Below are positions 52,018 to 60,329 of a DNA stretch of 64,000 nucleotides, piece after piece. Position 1 is the stretch's first letter, and each line of letters starts with the position of its first letter. Source of the DNA: CAYGOC01 sp964351495 (GTDB lineage Bacteria > Chlamydiota > Chlamydiia > Chlamydiales > SM23-39); NCBI GenBank assembly GCA_964351495.1, contig CAYGOC010000002.1, positions 1-64,000 of the forward strand, written 5' to 3'. The translations under genes and the position numbers were made by a program. A model generated the notes under the pieces. The model was not told the origin of the DNA. It was given only the letters and a program-made list of their open reading frames with translations, and made no database searches.

Positions 52018-52194
52018 GTTAACTAGTTTGTTCTTTAGAAAGGGAATTTCAAGGTAGTTGAAAGCTTATTTTGTTAGAAGGTAGGCTTTTTCTTGGAAGC
52101 TCTTTCATAGGTTGCCACACTTCTTGCCAAATTTTGGGCTTCTTTTGCCTTTTTTACCCAGGAATAAGGGGGCTTTTTTTATGCTAAAAAGTCT

Positions 52195-52351
52195 TGATAT
52201 TTCCGGTAAAGAAGGCTTATTTATTCAGACACTCGAGAAGATATAGACCATTTTTTTAGGGGAGGTATTTGAGAAAAGGGTCTATAGCTACTTAAAAAAC
52301 AGAGGATATAAAAGGCTAACCTTTAAAAAGGGCTCCTATTATCATGTGTAG
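52195..52351 (+). pseudogene. Duplicated 3' fragment of the glycosyltransferase-like gene
   Basis: 52258-52351 matches 51532-51625 almost base for base, including the stop codon, 726 bp apart. Similarity fades upstream to about 52195, where only scattered matches remain. The frame has no start and an in-frame gap. The remaining part of the spacer, 52018-52194, holds no gene that I can see. Confidence 0.85.
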
Positions 52352-52355
52352 GTTT

Positions 52356-53756
52356 TTAAGGAAGTTCCTTTTCATCAGAAAGCTTTATAGCTCTAAGAGA
52401 GGTAATCCCATCGTTCCCTTCAAAAGGCAAGAGTAGGAGTTTAGGCTGTTTTTTTCTATGTTTTAAAATCTTTAAGAAAGAGTGTACAGCAGTTTTTTCC
52501 ACAACCATAGAATCTTCACCTTCCTGTTCCGAAGAAGCGACTGAGTTTCTTCTTCTAGACTCGTTGGTAGCAAGAAAATACTCTGCTGCGTCGTCGCCTT
52601 TAGACTCTGAAATCTCAAAGCTACTTTCTTCTTCGGAAGGATAGCACCCTCCTACTCTTTCTTGGGATACAAACGAGGAGTTTTCAATCCACCGGTGGTT
52701 TTTCAAGAATTGTGTATACGCTTTTCTCAAGGAGCCTTTGAAGTTCCCTTCAATAGCAACTTTAAGATCTTGCATAAGCTGAAAAAAAGCTCTGGGAGAG
52801 GTAGAAAGAAGGTTTAAGAGCCAATCTGCAGGAACTTGCTGCCAGAAATCATTATGTTTAAAAATAAAAGAAGTACTATTTTTTTCAAGTTTAAAATCTT
52901 CTTTCCCGGGAGAATAAAAGTCGACAAATAAGCTTACAAATACGGGTGGGTTCGCAGGGTCAGAAAATATAGCTTTTAAGTTATCTTTATTCAAAACAAG
53001 GCTCGATAATAAAGCATTTTGTTTAATAGCCTTATCCAAAACTTCTGAAATCTGTGAAAAATCAGAGTCAGGTAAAGGTTTTTCGGGTTCGTTGCTTATT
53101 TTTATTAAGCAAGCTTTAAAAAGAGCGTAAGTCTCCGGAATAGCTTCTACCCAATCAGCTGGAATATGACCAAAGTTCTCTTCTGTTACAAATTGACTTA
53201 GATGGGCCTCTGTAGAAAGATAGTTTTCGCTAATCTCACCCCAAGCTGCTATATAATCCAAGAAATCTTGTTTCGGGATTGAAACAAAAGCTACTCCTTT
53301 ACATTCAGGTTTGCACTCATACTCTTCTTGTTGAGGTAAGGAGTGACTAGCATGTGATAAAGCGTGAGAGACAGGCAGTTTTTTACTTAGTTCCCTAAAG
53401 AAGCCTTCAGGAGTGCTTCCTTTCTTGTTAGGAACGATTTTGCTGGGAGCAAGTGCAAAAATAGCCACATCCACAGCAAAGAGTAAAGCTAGAAAAGTCG
53501 ATCCTGTATATACGGGGACAAGTAGCATAAGGGCGCTTTTAGCAATTGATAGAGGAGTTACTGTAAAAATAAAATCATGTAAAGACTTTTGTCCTTTTGC
53601 GTATTCGTATGTCATTTTCACAAAATGGAGGGCGCCTAAAGCGGGGCTCAACACTTGCCTAGCATAAGGAATATAATTGTACACAGGGCGAAATCCTGTG
53701 TATCCAAATTCTTCCGGGTTTTTTGTATAATGAAAAAAGTCTCTAACTGTATCCAT
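52356..53756 (-). CDS. Putative Inc-like membrane protein (bilobed hydrophobic domain)
   Basis: 466 residues. The only hydrophobic part is a paired segment, FIFTVTPLSIAKSALMLLVP and TGSTFLALLFAVDVAIFALAP, within residues 63-104. That is the bilobed hairpin layout typical of chlamydial inclusion-membrane (Inc) proteins secreted by type III machinery. The large C-terminal part (residues 110-466) is acidic and serine-rich in places (EEESSFEISESKGDDAAEYFL) and has CKPECKG. No enzyme domain recognised. The neighbourhood is variable. The Inc call is a topology-based inference. Confidence 0.55.
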   Translation of the reverse strand: MDTVRDFFHYTKNPEEFGYTGFRPVYNYIPYARQVLSPALGALHFVKMTYEYAKGQKSLHDFIFTVTPLSIAKSALMLLVPVYTGSTFLALLFAVDVAIFALAPSKIVPNKKGSTPEGFFRELSKKLPVSHALSHASHSLPQQEEYECKPECKGVAFVSIPKQDFLDYIAAWGEISENYLSTEAHLSQFVTEENFGHIPADWVEAIPETYALFKACLIKISNEPEKPLPDSDFSQISEVLDKAIKQNALLSSLVLNKDNLKAIFSDPANPPVFVSLFVDFYSPGKEDFKLEKNSTSFIFKHNDFWQQVPADWLLNLLSTSPRAFFQLMQDLKVAIEGNFKGSLRKAYTQFLKNHRWIENSSFVSQERVGGCYPSEEESSFEISESKGDDAAEYFLATNESRRRNSVASSEQEGEDSMVVEKTAVHSFLKILKHRKKQPKLLLLPFEGNDGITSLRAIKLSDEKELP

Positions 53757-53914
53757 AAGGCTGAAATCTTAACAAAGATATACATATAAAAAAATACAAA
53801 AATATTTTTACTCAGATTGGAGTTGTTTGTTTTTTATTATAAGTTGGTTAGATGAATTAAATTGACCGAAAGCCCCTCCTTGGGCTTTGATTAGGGGGTA
53901 AGTTTTAAGAGTGT

Positions 53915-55681
53915 ATGCAAGGTTTTTCTAAAGAAAGTTTGGAGCTTTTACGGGACAGAATGGACCTCATAGAGGTTTTATCTCCTTATGTAAAGCTACA
54001 AAAAGCGGGTGCGTATTTTAAGGGGCTATGTCCTTTTCATGAAGAGAAGAGTCCCTCTTTTGTGGTTGCTCTGGGTAGTAAACACTATCACTGCTACGGA
54101 TGCGGAGCACACGGAGATGCTATTCAATTTTTTATGAATCATTTAGGCATGGGATTTGCAGAGGCGGTAAAAGCTTTAGCAGAAAAATTTGGCGTTGTCT
54201 TAGAAGAAGAAAAGCAAGATGTTCCGGGGTTTAGTAAACAGTTTTTACGAGAGCCCTTGCAAGAAGCGGTAGCCTTTTACCATTTTACTTTGTTACACAC
54301 AGAAGAGGGGAAAAGTGGCCTTCAGTATTTTTATCAAAGGGGAATAGACTTATCTTTTATAAAGAGATTTTATTTGGGGTATGCCCCTTCTAGAAACCTT
54401 TTACAAAAATATTTGGGGAGCAAGTTTTCTCTCGATCTTTTAGAAAAGATAGGCCTTGTAAAAAAACTCTCTTCCGGAAAAATAGCCGATTTTTTTTCAG
54501 AGAGGATTGTAATTCCTATTTTAGACGGCATAGGAAACCCTATCGGGTTTTCTGCTAGGAAAATACGGGAGGATACGTTTGGTCCTAAATATGTAAATTC
54601 ACCGGAGACTCCTCTTTTTAAAAAATCAAGAGTACTTTTTGCTCTTTCTCATAGTAGAAGAAGAATTGCTAAAGAGAGAAAAGCCCTGATTGTAGAAGGA
54701 CAGCTAGATGCTTATCGCCTAATTCAGGAGGGGTTTGATTTTGTCGTCTCTTCCCAAGGAACTGCCTTTACAGAGGAGCAAGGCAAAGAGCTTTTGCAGC
54801 TGGGAGTAGATAAAGTAACGATTGCTTTTGATCCAGATGAAGCAGGACTTCACGCTGCAGATAAAACAGGAAACTTTTTTCAAAAAGAGGGAGTAGAGGT
54901 GTATGTTACCTTACTGCCAAAGGGGTATGACCCTGATTATATCTTAAGGGAAAAAGGGCCCGAAGTAATGGAGAGCTTTTTACAAAATAGCGTGGACTTT
55001 TTGACTTTTTTAGTAGAGCAAGAAAAAAAACGATACAACCTAAACTCCCCTGCACAAAAAACAGAGCTTGTCCAAGTTATTTCTAAAAAAATCCGATCTT
55101 GGGATCATCCTTTAATGGTACATGAGAGTCTTCGAAAACTGGCCAGACTTACAGAGACGCCAGAGTCTCTTTTACATTTGGAAGTGCCTCAAGGAGAGGT
55201 CTTTTTTCAAAAAGAAGGGAAAAGAGAAAAAGAGAGTTTTGATCCAGATCAGATTTTAGAAGGAGATTTTGTAAGATGGCTTTTTTTACTAGGAGAAGAA
55301 AAGCCGTTTTTAATTGAAGTAGCTAAAAAAAATATCAAGGAAGGACACCTAAAAACAAAAGAGTGTCGTATTTTGTATGAAACCTATCTTCATTTGTATG
55401 AAAATAAAAAGCCTTTAGATGTTTTGTCCTTAACATCTTGTTTTTCTCAGGAGAACATACAAGAGTTTTTAGCAAAACTTCTGCAGAAAAAAGTAAATCC
55501 TGCCAGGGTAGAAGAGAGCTTTTTGGATACCTTGCAAAAGATCTTAGACAGGTCGTGGATGGAAGAAAGGGAAAAGATCAAAATGAAAATCTTCGAAGGA
55601 AAATGTGAAGAGGCAGAAGTGATGAAACTTGCTCAAGAATTTGATCTGTTAAAAAAAGCCAGACCTAAAATAATCAATTAA
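53915..55681 (+). CDS. dnaG: DNA primase DnaG
   Basis: 588 residues. N-terminal zinc finger LKGLCPFHEEKSPSF...HYHCYGCGAHGDAI (about 36-66), TOPRIM polymerase core with the catalytic Glu in ALIVEGQLDAYRL and the DPDEAG motif, and a helicase-binding C-terminus. Makes RNA primers for replication. The 3' end overlaps the GlyRS gene by 8 nt tail to tail. The position before glycyl-tRNA synthetase and pgsA matches the chlamydial order I remember. Confidence 0.95.
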   Translation: MQGFSKESLELLRDRMDLIEVLSPYVKLQKAGAYFKGLCPFHEEKSPSFVVALGSKHYHCYGCGAHGDAIQFFMNHLGMGFAEAVKALAEKFGVVLEEEKQDVPGFSKQFLREPLQEAVAFYHFTLLHTEEGKSGLQYFYQRGIDLSFIKRFYLGYAPSRNLLQKYLGSKFSLDLLEKIGLVKKLSSGKIADFFSERIVIPILDGIGNPIGFSARKIREDTFGPKYVNSPETPLFKKSRVLFALSHSRRRIAKERKALIVEGQLDAYRLIQEGFDFVVSSQGTAFTEEQGKELLQLGVDKVTIAFDPDEAGLHAADKTGNFFQKEGVEVYVTLLPKGYDPDYILREKGPEVMESFLQNSVDFLTFLVEQEKKRYNLNSPAQKTELVQVISKKIRSWDHPLMVHESLRKLARLTETPESLLHLEVPQGEVFFQKEGKREKESFDPDQILEGDFVRWLFLLGEEKPFLIEVAKKNIKEGHLKTKECRILYETYLHLYENKKPLDVLSLTSCFSQENIQEFLAKLLQKKVNPARVEESFLDTLQKILDRSWMEEREKIKMKIFEGKCEEAEVMKLAQEFDLLKKARPKIIN

Positions 55682-57059
55682 GTTTCTCTTCTAAAAAAGA
55701 GAGGAGCTCTTTTACAGGGAGTCTCTGCTGTTTCATAGAGTCTCTCTCCCGAATAGTTACCGTATCATCTTCTAATGTATCATAGTCAATGGTTACGCAG
55801 TAAGGAGTTCCTAGTTCATCTTGCCTTCTATATCTTTTTCCAATGGCTCTAGAATCGTCATATTCGATTTGCCATTTTTTCCGGAGGAGCTTTTTTACCA
55901 AGAGGGCTTTTTCCACCAAAGGTTCTTTTTTCATAAGAGGAAAAATCGCTACTTTAATGGGAGCTATTTTAGGAGATAAGTGAAGTACTACCCTTGTCTC
56001 TCCCCCTTCTAGAGTCTCTTCTTCATAAGCATCACATAAAAGAGCCAAAACAGTTCTATCTAGTCCAAAAGTAGGTTCTATTACATGAGGTATAAACTTT
56101 TCTTTTTTTTCTAGGTCATGATAGTAAAAAGGGGCTTTTGCATGTTCTATATGCTGCTTTAAATCATAATCGGTTCTATAGGCAAGACCGTAGAGTTCTT
56201 GGTTTCCGAAGGGGAAATCATAGGTAATATCTACCGTTTTTTTGGAATAGTGAGAAAGTTTTTCTTTGGGGTGTTCCTTTTCTTGCAAATGCTCTTTTTT
56301 TAACCCTATTAAAGAGCACCAAGCACGCATTTTTTCCAGCCAAGAAGAAAACTCTTCCTTCCAGTTTTTTTCTTCTAAGAAAACTTCTATTTCCATCTGT
56401 TCAAACTCAATCGTTCGGAAGATGAAATTCCCCGGAGTAATTTCATTTCGAAAGGCTTTTCCTATTTGGGCAAGGCCAAAGGGAAGCTTTACTCTCATAG
56501 AGTCTAAAATATTTTTAAACTCTAAAAACATAGCTTGGGCCGTTTCCGGACGAAGGTAGCAAAGATCTTCTTCGGAAGAGGTGGTTTTGTTCATTTGCGT
56601 GGGAAACATCAAGTTAAAATGACGAGCTTTAGTCCACTCTTTACAGCCACATTTGGGACAAGAAATTTTTTCTTGTACAATGGAAGTGATCTCTTCTAAA
56701 GGCTTTTCTTCCGCAGAAATAGAAAGAGCCTCTTCAATTAAATGATCTGCTCGAAATCTAGATTTGCACTTTTTACAGTCAATAAGAGCGTCGTTGAAAC
56801 TGGTTACATGGCCTGATGCCACCCATGTTTTAGGGTGGAGCAAGATAGGCCCTTCTATGGGGAATATGTTTTCTTCTTGCTGAACAAAGAAGTTCCACCA
56901 AAGGTCTTTAATATTTTTTTTTAAAAGAGCGCCGTAGGGTCCATAAGAATAGGTATTTGCAAAGCCTCCATACACCTCAGAGCCGGGAAAGATAAATCCT
57001 CTTCTTTTACACAAAGAGACAATTGGTTTTAAGGAAGAGAGGATGGTTGGTTTTGACAA
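55674..57059 (-). CDS. glyS: Glycyl-tRNA synthetase, alpha2 (archaeal/eukaryotic/Gram-positive) type
   Basis: 461 residues from TTG 57059, with AAGGAG six bases upstream. The frame is open further to 57371, but that region has no family similarity and is antisense to the next gene. Hallmarks: RRGFIFPGSEVYGGFANTYSYG start, zinc-type CKKCKSRFRADHL and CPKCGCKEW, motif 2 FRNEITPGNFIFRTIEFEQ, motif 3 IEPTFGLDRTV, and a C-terminal anticodon domain. From memory Chlamydia has the unrelated bacterial alpha2beta2 GlyRS as a fused glyQS gene, so replacement is likely. Confidence 0.93.
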   Translation of the reverse strand: MSKPTILSSLKPIVSLCKRRGFIFPGSEVYGGFANTYSYGPYGALLKKNIKDLWWNFFVQQEENIFPIEGPILLHPKTWVASGHVTSFNDALIDCKKCKSRFRADHLIEEALSISAEEKPLEEITSIVQEKISCPKCGCKEWTKARHFNLMFPTQMNKTTSSEEDLCYLRPETAQAMFLEFKNILDSMRVKLPFGLAQIGKAFRNEITPGNFIFRTIEFEQMEIEVFLEEKNWKEEFSSWLEKMRAWCSLIGLKKEHLQEKEHPKEKLSHYSKKTVDITYDFPFGNQELYGLAYRTDYDLKQHIEHAKAPFYYHDLEKKEKFIPHVIEPTFGLDRTVLALLCDAYEEETLEGGETRVVLHLSPKIAPIKVAIFPLMKKEPLVEKALLVKKLLRKKWQIEYDDSRAIGKRYRRQDELGTPYCVTIDYDTLEDDTVTIRERDSMKQQRLPVKELLSFLEEKLN

Positions 57060-57123
57060 AAGGGCTCCTTCAAAGTTGACATAGATATAGGGACTCAGCC
57101 ATGTTAAGGAAAACGGGATTTTT

Positions 57124-57903
57124 ATGGAAGATGCCCCCTTTTTTTCTATTTTTCTGATCTTGTCTGATTTTACCCATATGGCCCACTGGAGTTTTGAAAG
57201 CATTTTAGCGCAAAGCTTTCCCTCTTTTGAAGTTTTTGTACTGGAAAAGGAACCTTCTTCTACCATTCGCAGTATGGGGGAAAAAGGAGGCGTTAAAGTC
57301 CACTTTTTAACCTCTAATAATAAAAACATTTCGGTGGCTGAGTTTTTGAACAAAGCCATAGAAAAAGCCAAGGGAAAATATATCCATGTTCTACAGCCTG
57401 GGGATTTTTACCTATCAAGTAAGGGTCTTGAGTATGTGAAACAAGAGATAGATAAAAAACCAGGTAGTGACCTTATTTACTGCTCTTATTTAGTTCGAGA
57501 CGAGATAGCTCCTCCCAAAGCCATTTCCTATCCGATTAGCTCCCAGTTTTTGCAAAAAGGGAAAATGCCTTCTCGCCTTCAATGTTGTTGGTTTTCAAAA
57601 GAGATTTTTGCCAAGGTGGGACTTTTTAATCCCAAATATGCAAGAAGGCCGGGACTTGATTTTTTATGTAGGGTCTTTTTACACAAAGGGTGTCAGTTTT
57701 CCTCTTTCAAAAGGGTGATAGTAGACTATGAACCAGTTAAAGCTTCTTCTGCCCAAGTGATAGGGTATGCCTTAGAGACCTTTAAGGTGATCTTTCACTA
57801 TTTTGGGATTATAAAAGCAATCTCTTGGTGGTTTTCTAAAGAACACCCAGGTTTTTTTAGATGGGGCAAGGACAAGGTGCATAAAATTTTCTTTAAGCCT
57901 TGA
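57124..57903 (+). CDS. Family 2-type glycosyltransferase
   Basis: 259 residues. N-terminal GT-A: SFESILAQSFPSFEVFVLEKEP, then NNKNISVAEFLNKAIEKAKGKYIHVLQPGDFY, where the expected DxD is replaced by PGD. Acceptor region CCWFSKEIFAKVGLFNPKYARRPGLDFLCRVF is typical of GT2. Probably adds a sugar to LPS core or another surface glycan on the cytoplasmic face. Divergent from GlyRS and convergent with DoxX (1-bp gap). Confidence 0.82.
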   Translation: MEDAPFFSIFLILSDFTHMAHWSFESILAQSFPSFEVFVLEKEPSSTIRSMGEKGGVKVHFLTSNNKNISVAEFLNKAIEKAKGKYIHVLQPGDFYLSSKGLEYVKQEIDKKPGSDLIYCSYLVRDEIAPPKAISYPISSQFLQKGKMPSRLQCCWFSKEIFAKVGLFNPKYARRPGLDFLCRVFLHKGCQFSSFKRVIVDYEPVKASSAQVIGYALETFKVIFHYFGIIKAISWWFSKEHPGFFRWGKDKVHKIFFKP

Positions 57904-57904
57904 T

Positions 57905-58402
57905 CTAGCCGTAGCGCTCTTTTTGATGGACCCATCTTTTGATCCAACCATCTAAAGAGACTTTTCCGGGACCAAAAATCAAGACAACAAGAGAGGTTAG
58001 AAGAAAAGGAAAAGGAGCCTCTTTTACAAGAAGAGAAGGATCAAATACAAAATGGAAGTGAGAAAAAACATGAGCGTGTGCTGTTCCGTAGGCTACAAAC
58101 ATAGCAATAGATAAGAAAAAAGCAAAAAAACGGGATCCAAGCCCGATTACTAAGCAAAACCCTCCTACAACCTCAAAAAGTGCTAGAAGATACGCAGAAA
58201 AGGGAGGGAAGGGAATATGCAAAGAGTCTAGAAATTGCATAGTACTTTCTATCTTATGCAGCTTAGAAAGGCCTACTAAAAAAAACTGATGTCCCCAAGT
58301 AATACGCAAAAGAAAAATAAGAGCGCTTTGCAGGTTAGAAAAAAATGAGATGAACCAAATATAGAATTTACGAAACCCTTGTATAACAGGATGAAACAGC
58401 AT
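57905..58402 (-). CDS. DoxX-family membrane protein
   Basis: 165 residues, four membrane spans. The start FLLRITWGHQFFLVGLSKLHKI and the second span YLLALFEVVGGFCLVIGLGSRFFAFFLSIAMFVAYGTAHAH are typical of DoxX. Some members serve as redox or thiosulfate:quinone partners; others have no known role. AAGGAGAGGG precedes ATG 58402. Between it and the ankyrin gene lie 293 bp with a TATAAT at 58667-58672 but no convincing -35. Confidence 0.85.
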   Translation of the reverse strand: MLFHPVIQGFRKFYIWFISFFSNLQSALIFLLRITWGHQFFLVGLSKLHKIESTMQFLDSLHIPFPPFSAYLLALFEVVGGFCLVIGLGSRFFAFFLSIAMFVAYGTAHAHVFSHFHFVFDPSLLVKEAPFPFLLTSLVVLIFGPGKVSLDGWIKRWVHQKERYG

Positions 58403-58695
58403 AACCCTCTCCTTGACTATATCTCAACATGAAATATTTTTGTTTTTTATACAAGAGGCTATCCAAAGTTATAAGCTATAAAGTTTCATTTCGTATTTGG
58501 GTAATGGGGCTCCTTAAACTGGTGTTCTTCTACTACTTTCAGACAAATTTTGTTTTTTAAGCTGAGGTAATTTTTATCCCTTTTTTTTATTGCGGGACTT
58601 GTTTAAAATCAGCCGTCTTTTTTACAAAAAACAGCTCAAAAAAGAAAAGAGAGTGGGTAGAAAATGTATAATTTTTCTTTAACCAAAGAGGTCGT

Positions 58696-59607
58696 ATGAA
58701 AAAAATAAATAGATGTTTTTGCTTGTTATTACTAATAGTTGGATTTGCTCAAGTCTTTGCTAAAGAGGAAAGTTTATCCATAGAAGACTATGCAAAAATG
58801 TCACAAGCAGAGTTAAATGCTGCGTTTGTTTTAGCTGTACGAGAACATCATGCGGAAAAAGTAGAAAAACTTTTACAAGCAGGAGCTAATAGTAATACGC
58901 CAATTCTCTATACGACAACCGATGGTGGCTGTGATTGGACAGTTGAAAGTACAGCCTTTATGTATGCTGTAAAACAGAATTGTCCGAGTTTAGTAAAGGT
59001 ACTTAAAGTAGAAAAGCAGCTTAATGAAGCCCTTGATATAGCTATAAAAGAAGGCTATTCAGAAGTAGTAGTAGAGCTTGTAAAAGGGGGGGCAGACATC
59101 AATTATGTAAATAAGGATACAGATACTCCTCTTATTACAGCTATAAAAAATGCTCGTGCTATTACAGAATTTAGCCCGCAAGTACAAGCTAGGGTTGGCT
59201 CTCGTTGGGCCCAGAGACGAGATATCATACACACTCTATTAAAAGAGGGCGCTAATATTAGCTATGCCAATAAACATGGGAGGACGGCTCTTATGGAGGC
59301 TGTAATAGAGCATGATCTTAGTACAGTGCAAAGGCTTTTACAGGCTCCCGAAATTAATACTGGTTCCTTTTTTGGTTTTGGAACAAAACCGATTAACTAT
59401 GCTGATGAGGCGGGCAATACAGCTCTTATTCTTGCTGTACAAAGAGTTCGTTTTAGCTATACCAACAACCAAGAATATAATATTTGTAAAAACAGTCAAA
59501 ATATTATAAAAGAACTTTTAGAAACCCCAGGAATTGATCCTTATCGTATTAATAAAAAAGGGGAAACTGCTATAGCTTTACTGGAACAATTACAAAAAAA
59601 GAGATGA
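58696..59607 (+). CDS. Secreted ankyrin-repeat protein
   Basis: 303 residues. N-terminal signal peptide (KKINRCFCLLLLIVGFAQVFA, cleavage near 22). At least four ankyrin-type repeats follow, e.g. HHAEKVEKLLQAGANSNTPI, EVVVELVKGGADINYVNKD, DIIHTLLKEGANISYANKHG, RTALMEAVIEHDLSTVQRLL. The Sec signal points to the periplasm or envelope rather than type III secretion. Binds a protein partner in all likelihood; host or self is unknown. Ankyrin proteins are frequent in amoeba-associated bacteria. Confidence 0.88.
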   Translation: MKKINRCFCLLLLIVGFAQVFAKEESLSIEDYAKMSQAELNAAFVLAVREHHAEKVEKLLQAGANSNTPILYTTTDGGCDWTVESTAFMYAVKQNCPSLVKVLKVEKQLNEALDIAIKEGYSEVVVELVKGGADINYVNKDTDTPLITAIKNARAITEFSPQVQARVGSRWAQRRDIIHTLLKEGANISYANKHGRTALMEAVIEHDLSTVQRLLQAPEINTGSFFGFGTKPINYADEAGNTALILAVQRVRFSYTNNQEYNICKNSQNIIKELLETPGIDPYRINKKGETAIALLEQLQKKR

Positions 59608-59735
59608 TGAGAGTCTCTGCTTCTTATTGATTGCAGAATTGATTCGGGAACGCATTAGCCTTGCAGACTCTTTTGGTACTTGCAGTTTTATAAGAAGCTA
59701 AGGTAGTTTCATCTACAGGCATAAGAGCTTTATTT

Positions 59736-60329
59736 ATGATAACTACTGCTTTGTATTTTACCTTCTTCCGTATTGTAATTAGTCCTTTGTTTCCCATTCT
59801 CTATTTTTATGCCTCTTCTTTTGGCATTTCAGAGAAGGTAACGCCTTTTTTGCTTCTTATCTTGATTACCCTTTTTGAATTTACCGATCTTTTTGATGGG
59901 TTTATCGCTAGGAAAAAAGGGGAAGTTACCGATCTCGGGAAAATTTTAGATCCTATTTCTGATAGTATTACCCATATAACCATTTTTTTTACCTTTACTA
60001 AAGGAGTGGTGGGTATCCCTATGCTTTGGGTATTGGTTTTTTTGTATCGGGATTTTTTAATCAGTGCTTTAAGAACGGTGTGCGCCTTAAAAGGATATGC
60101 TCTCTCAGCTAGAAAAAGTGGCAAGCTAAAAGCTGTTTTGCAAGGGGGAGCTTGTTATGTAATTGTACTGGGGATGATTTTCTTTTCCTGGGGAGGAATC
60201 TCCCAAAAAACGCTGCACACTACAAGCTCTATTGTTGTGGGGGTTGTAGCTGTGTATACAGTTTTTTCTATGGTAGACTATCTTTTTGCGAACCGCAAAT
60301 ATCTGAAGAAGATGGTTCGGGGAGGCTAA
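59736..60329 (+). CDS. pgsA: CDP-diacylglycerol--glycerol-3-phosphate phosphatidyltransferase
   Basis: 197 residues, about five spans. The CDP-alcohol phosphotransferase motif appears as D-L-F-D-G-x2-A-R...GKILDPISDS (about residues 45-70), complete with all catalytic aspartates. Makes phosphatidylglycerophosphate for PG and cardiolipin. The 3' end overlaps glgA by 62 nt tail to tail. The 128-bp spacer upstream holds no gene. Order dnaG...pgsA-glgA matches Chlamydia as I recall it. Confidence 0.93.
   Translation: MITTALYFTFFRIVISPLFPILYFYASSFGISEKVTPFLLLILITLFEFTDLFDGFIARKKGEVTDLGKILDPISDSITHITIFFTFTKGVVGIPMLWVLVFLYRDFLISALRTVCALKGYALSARKSGKLKAVLQGGACYVIVLGMIFFSWGGISQKTLHTTSSIVVGVVAVYTVFSMVDYLFANRKYLKKMVRGG

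Noticed and set aside
55674..57371. GlyRS frame starting at 57371
   Set aside because: The first 104 codons are antisense to the GT2 gene and unlike any GlyRS; TTG 57059 has AAGGAG and fits the family start.
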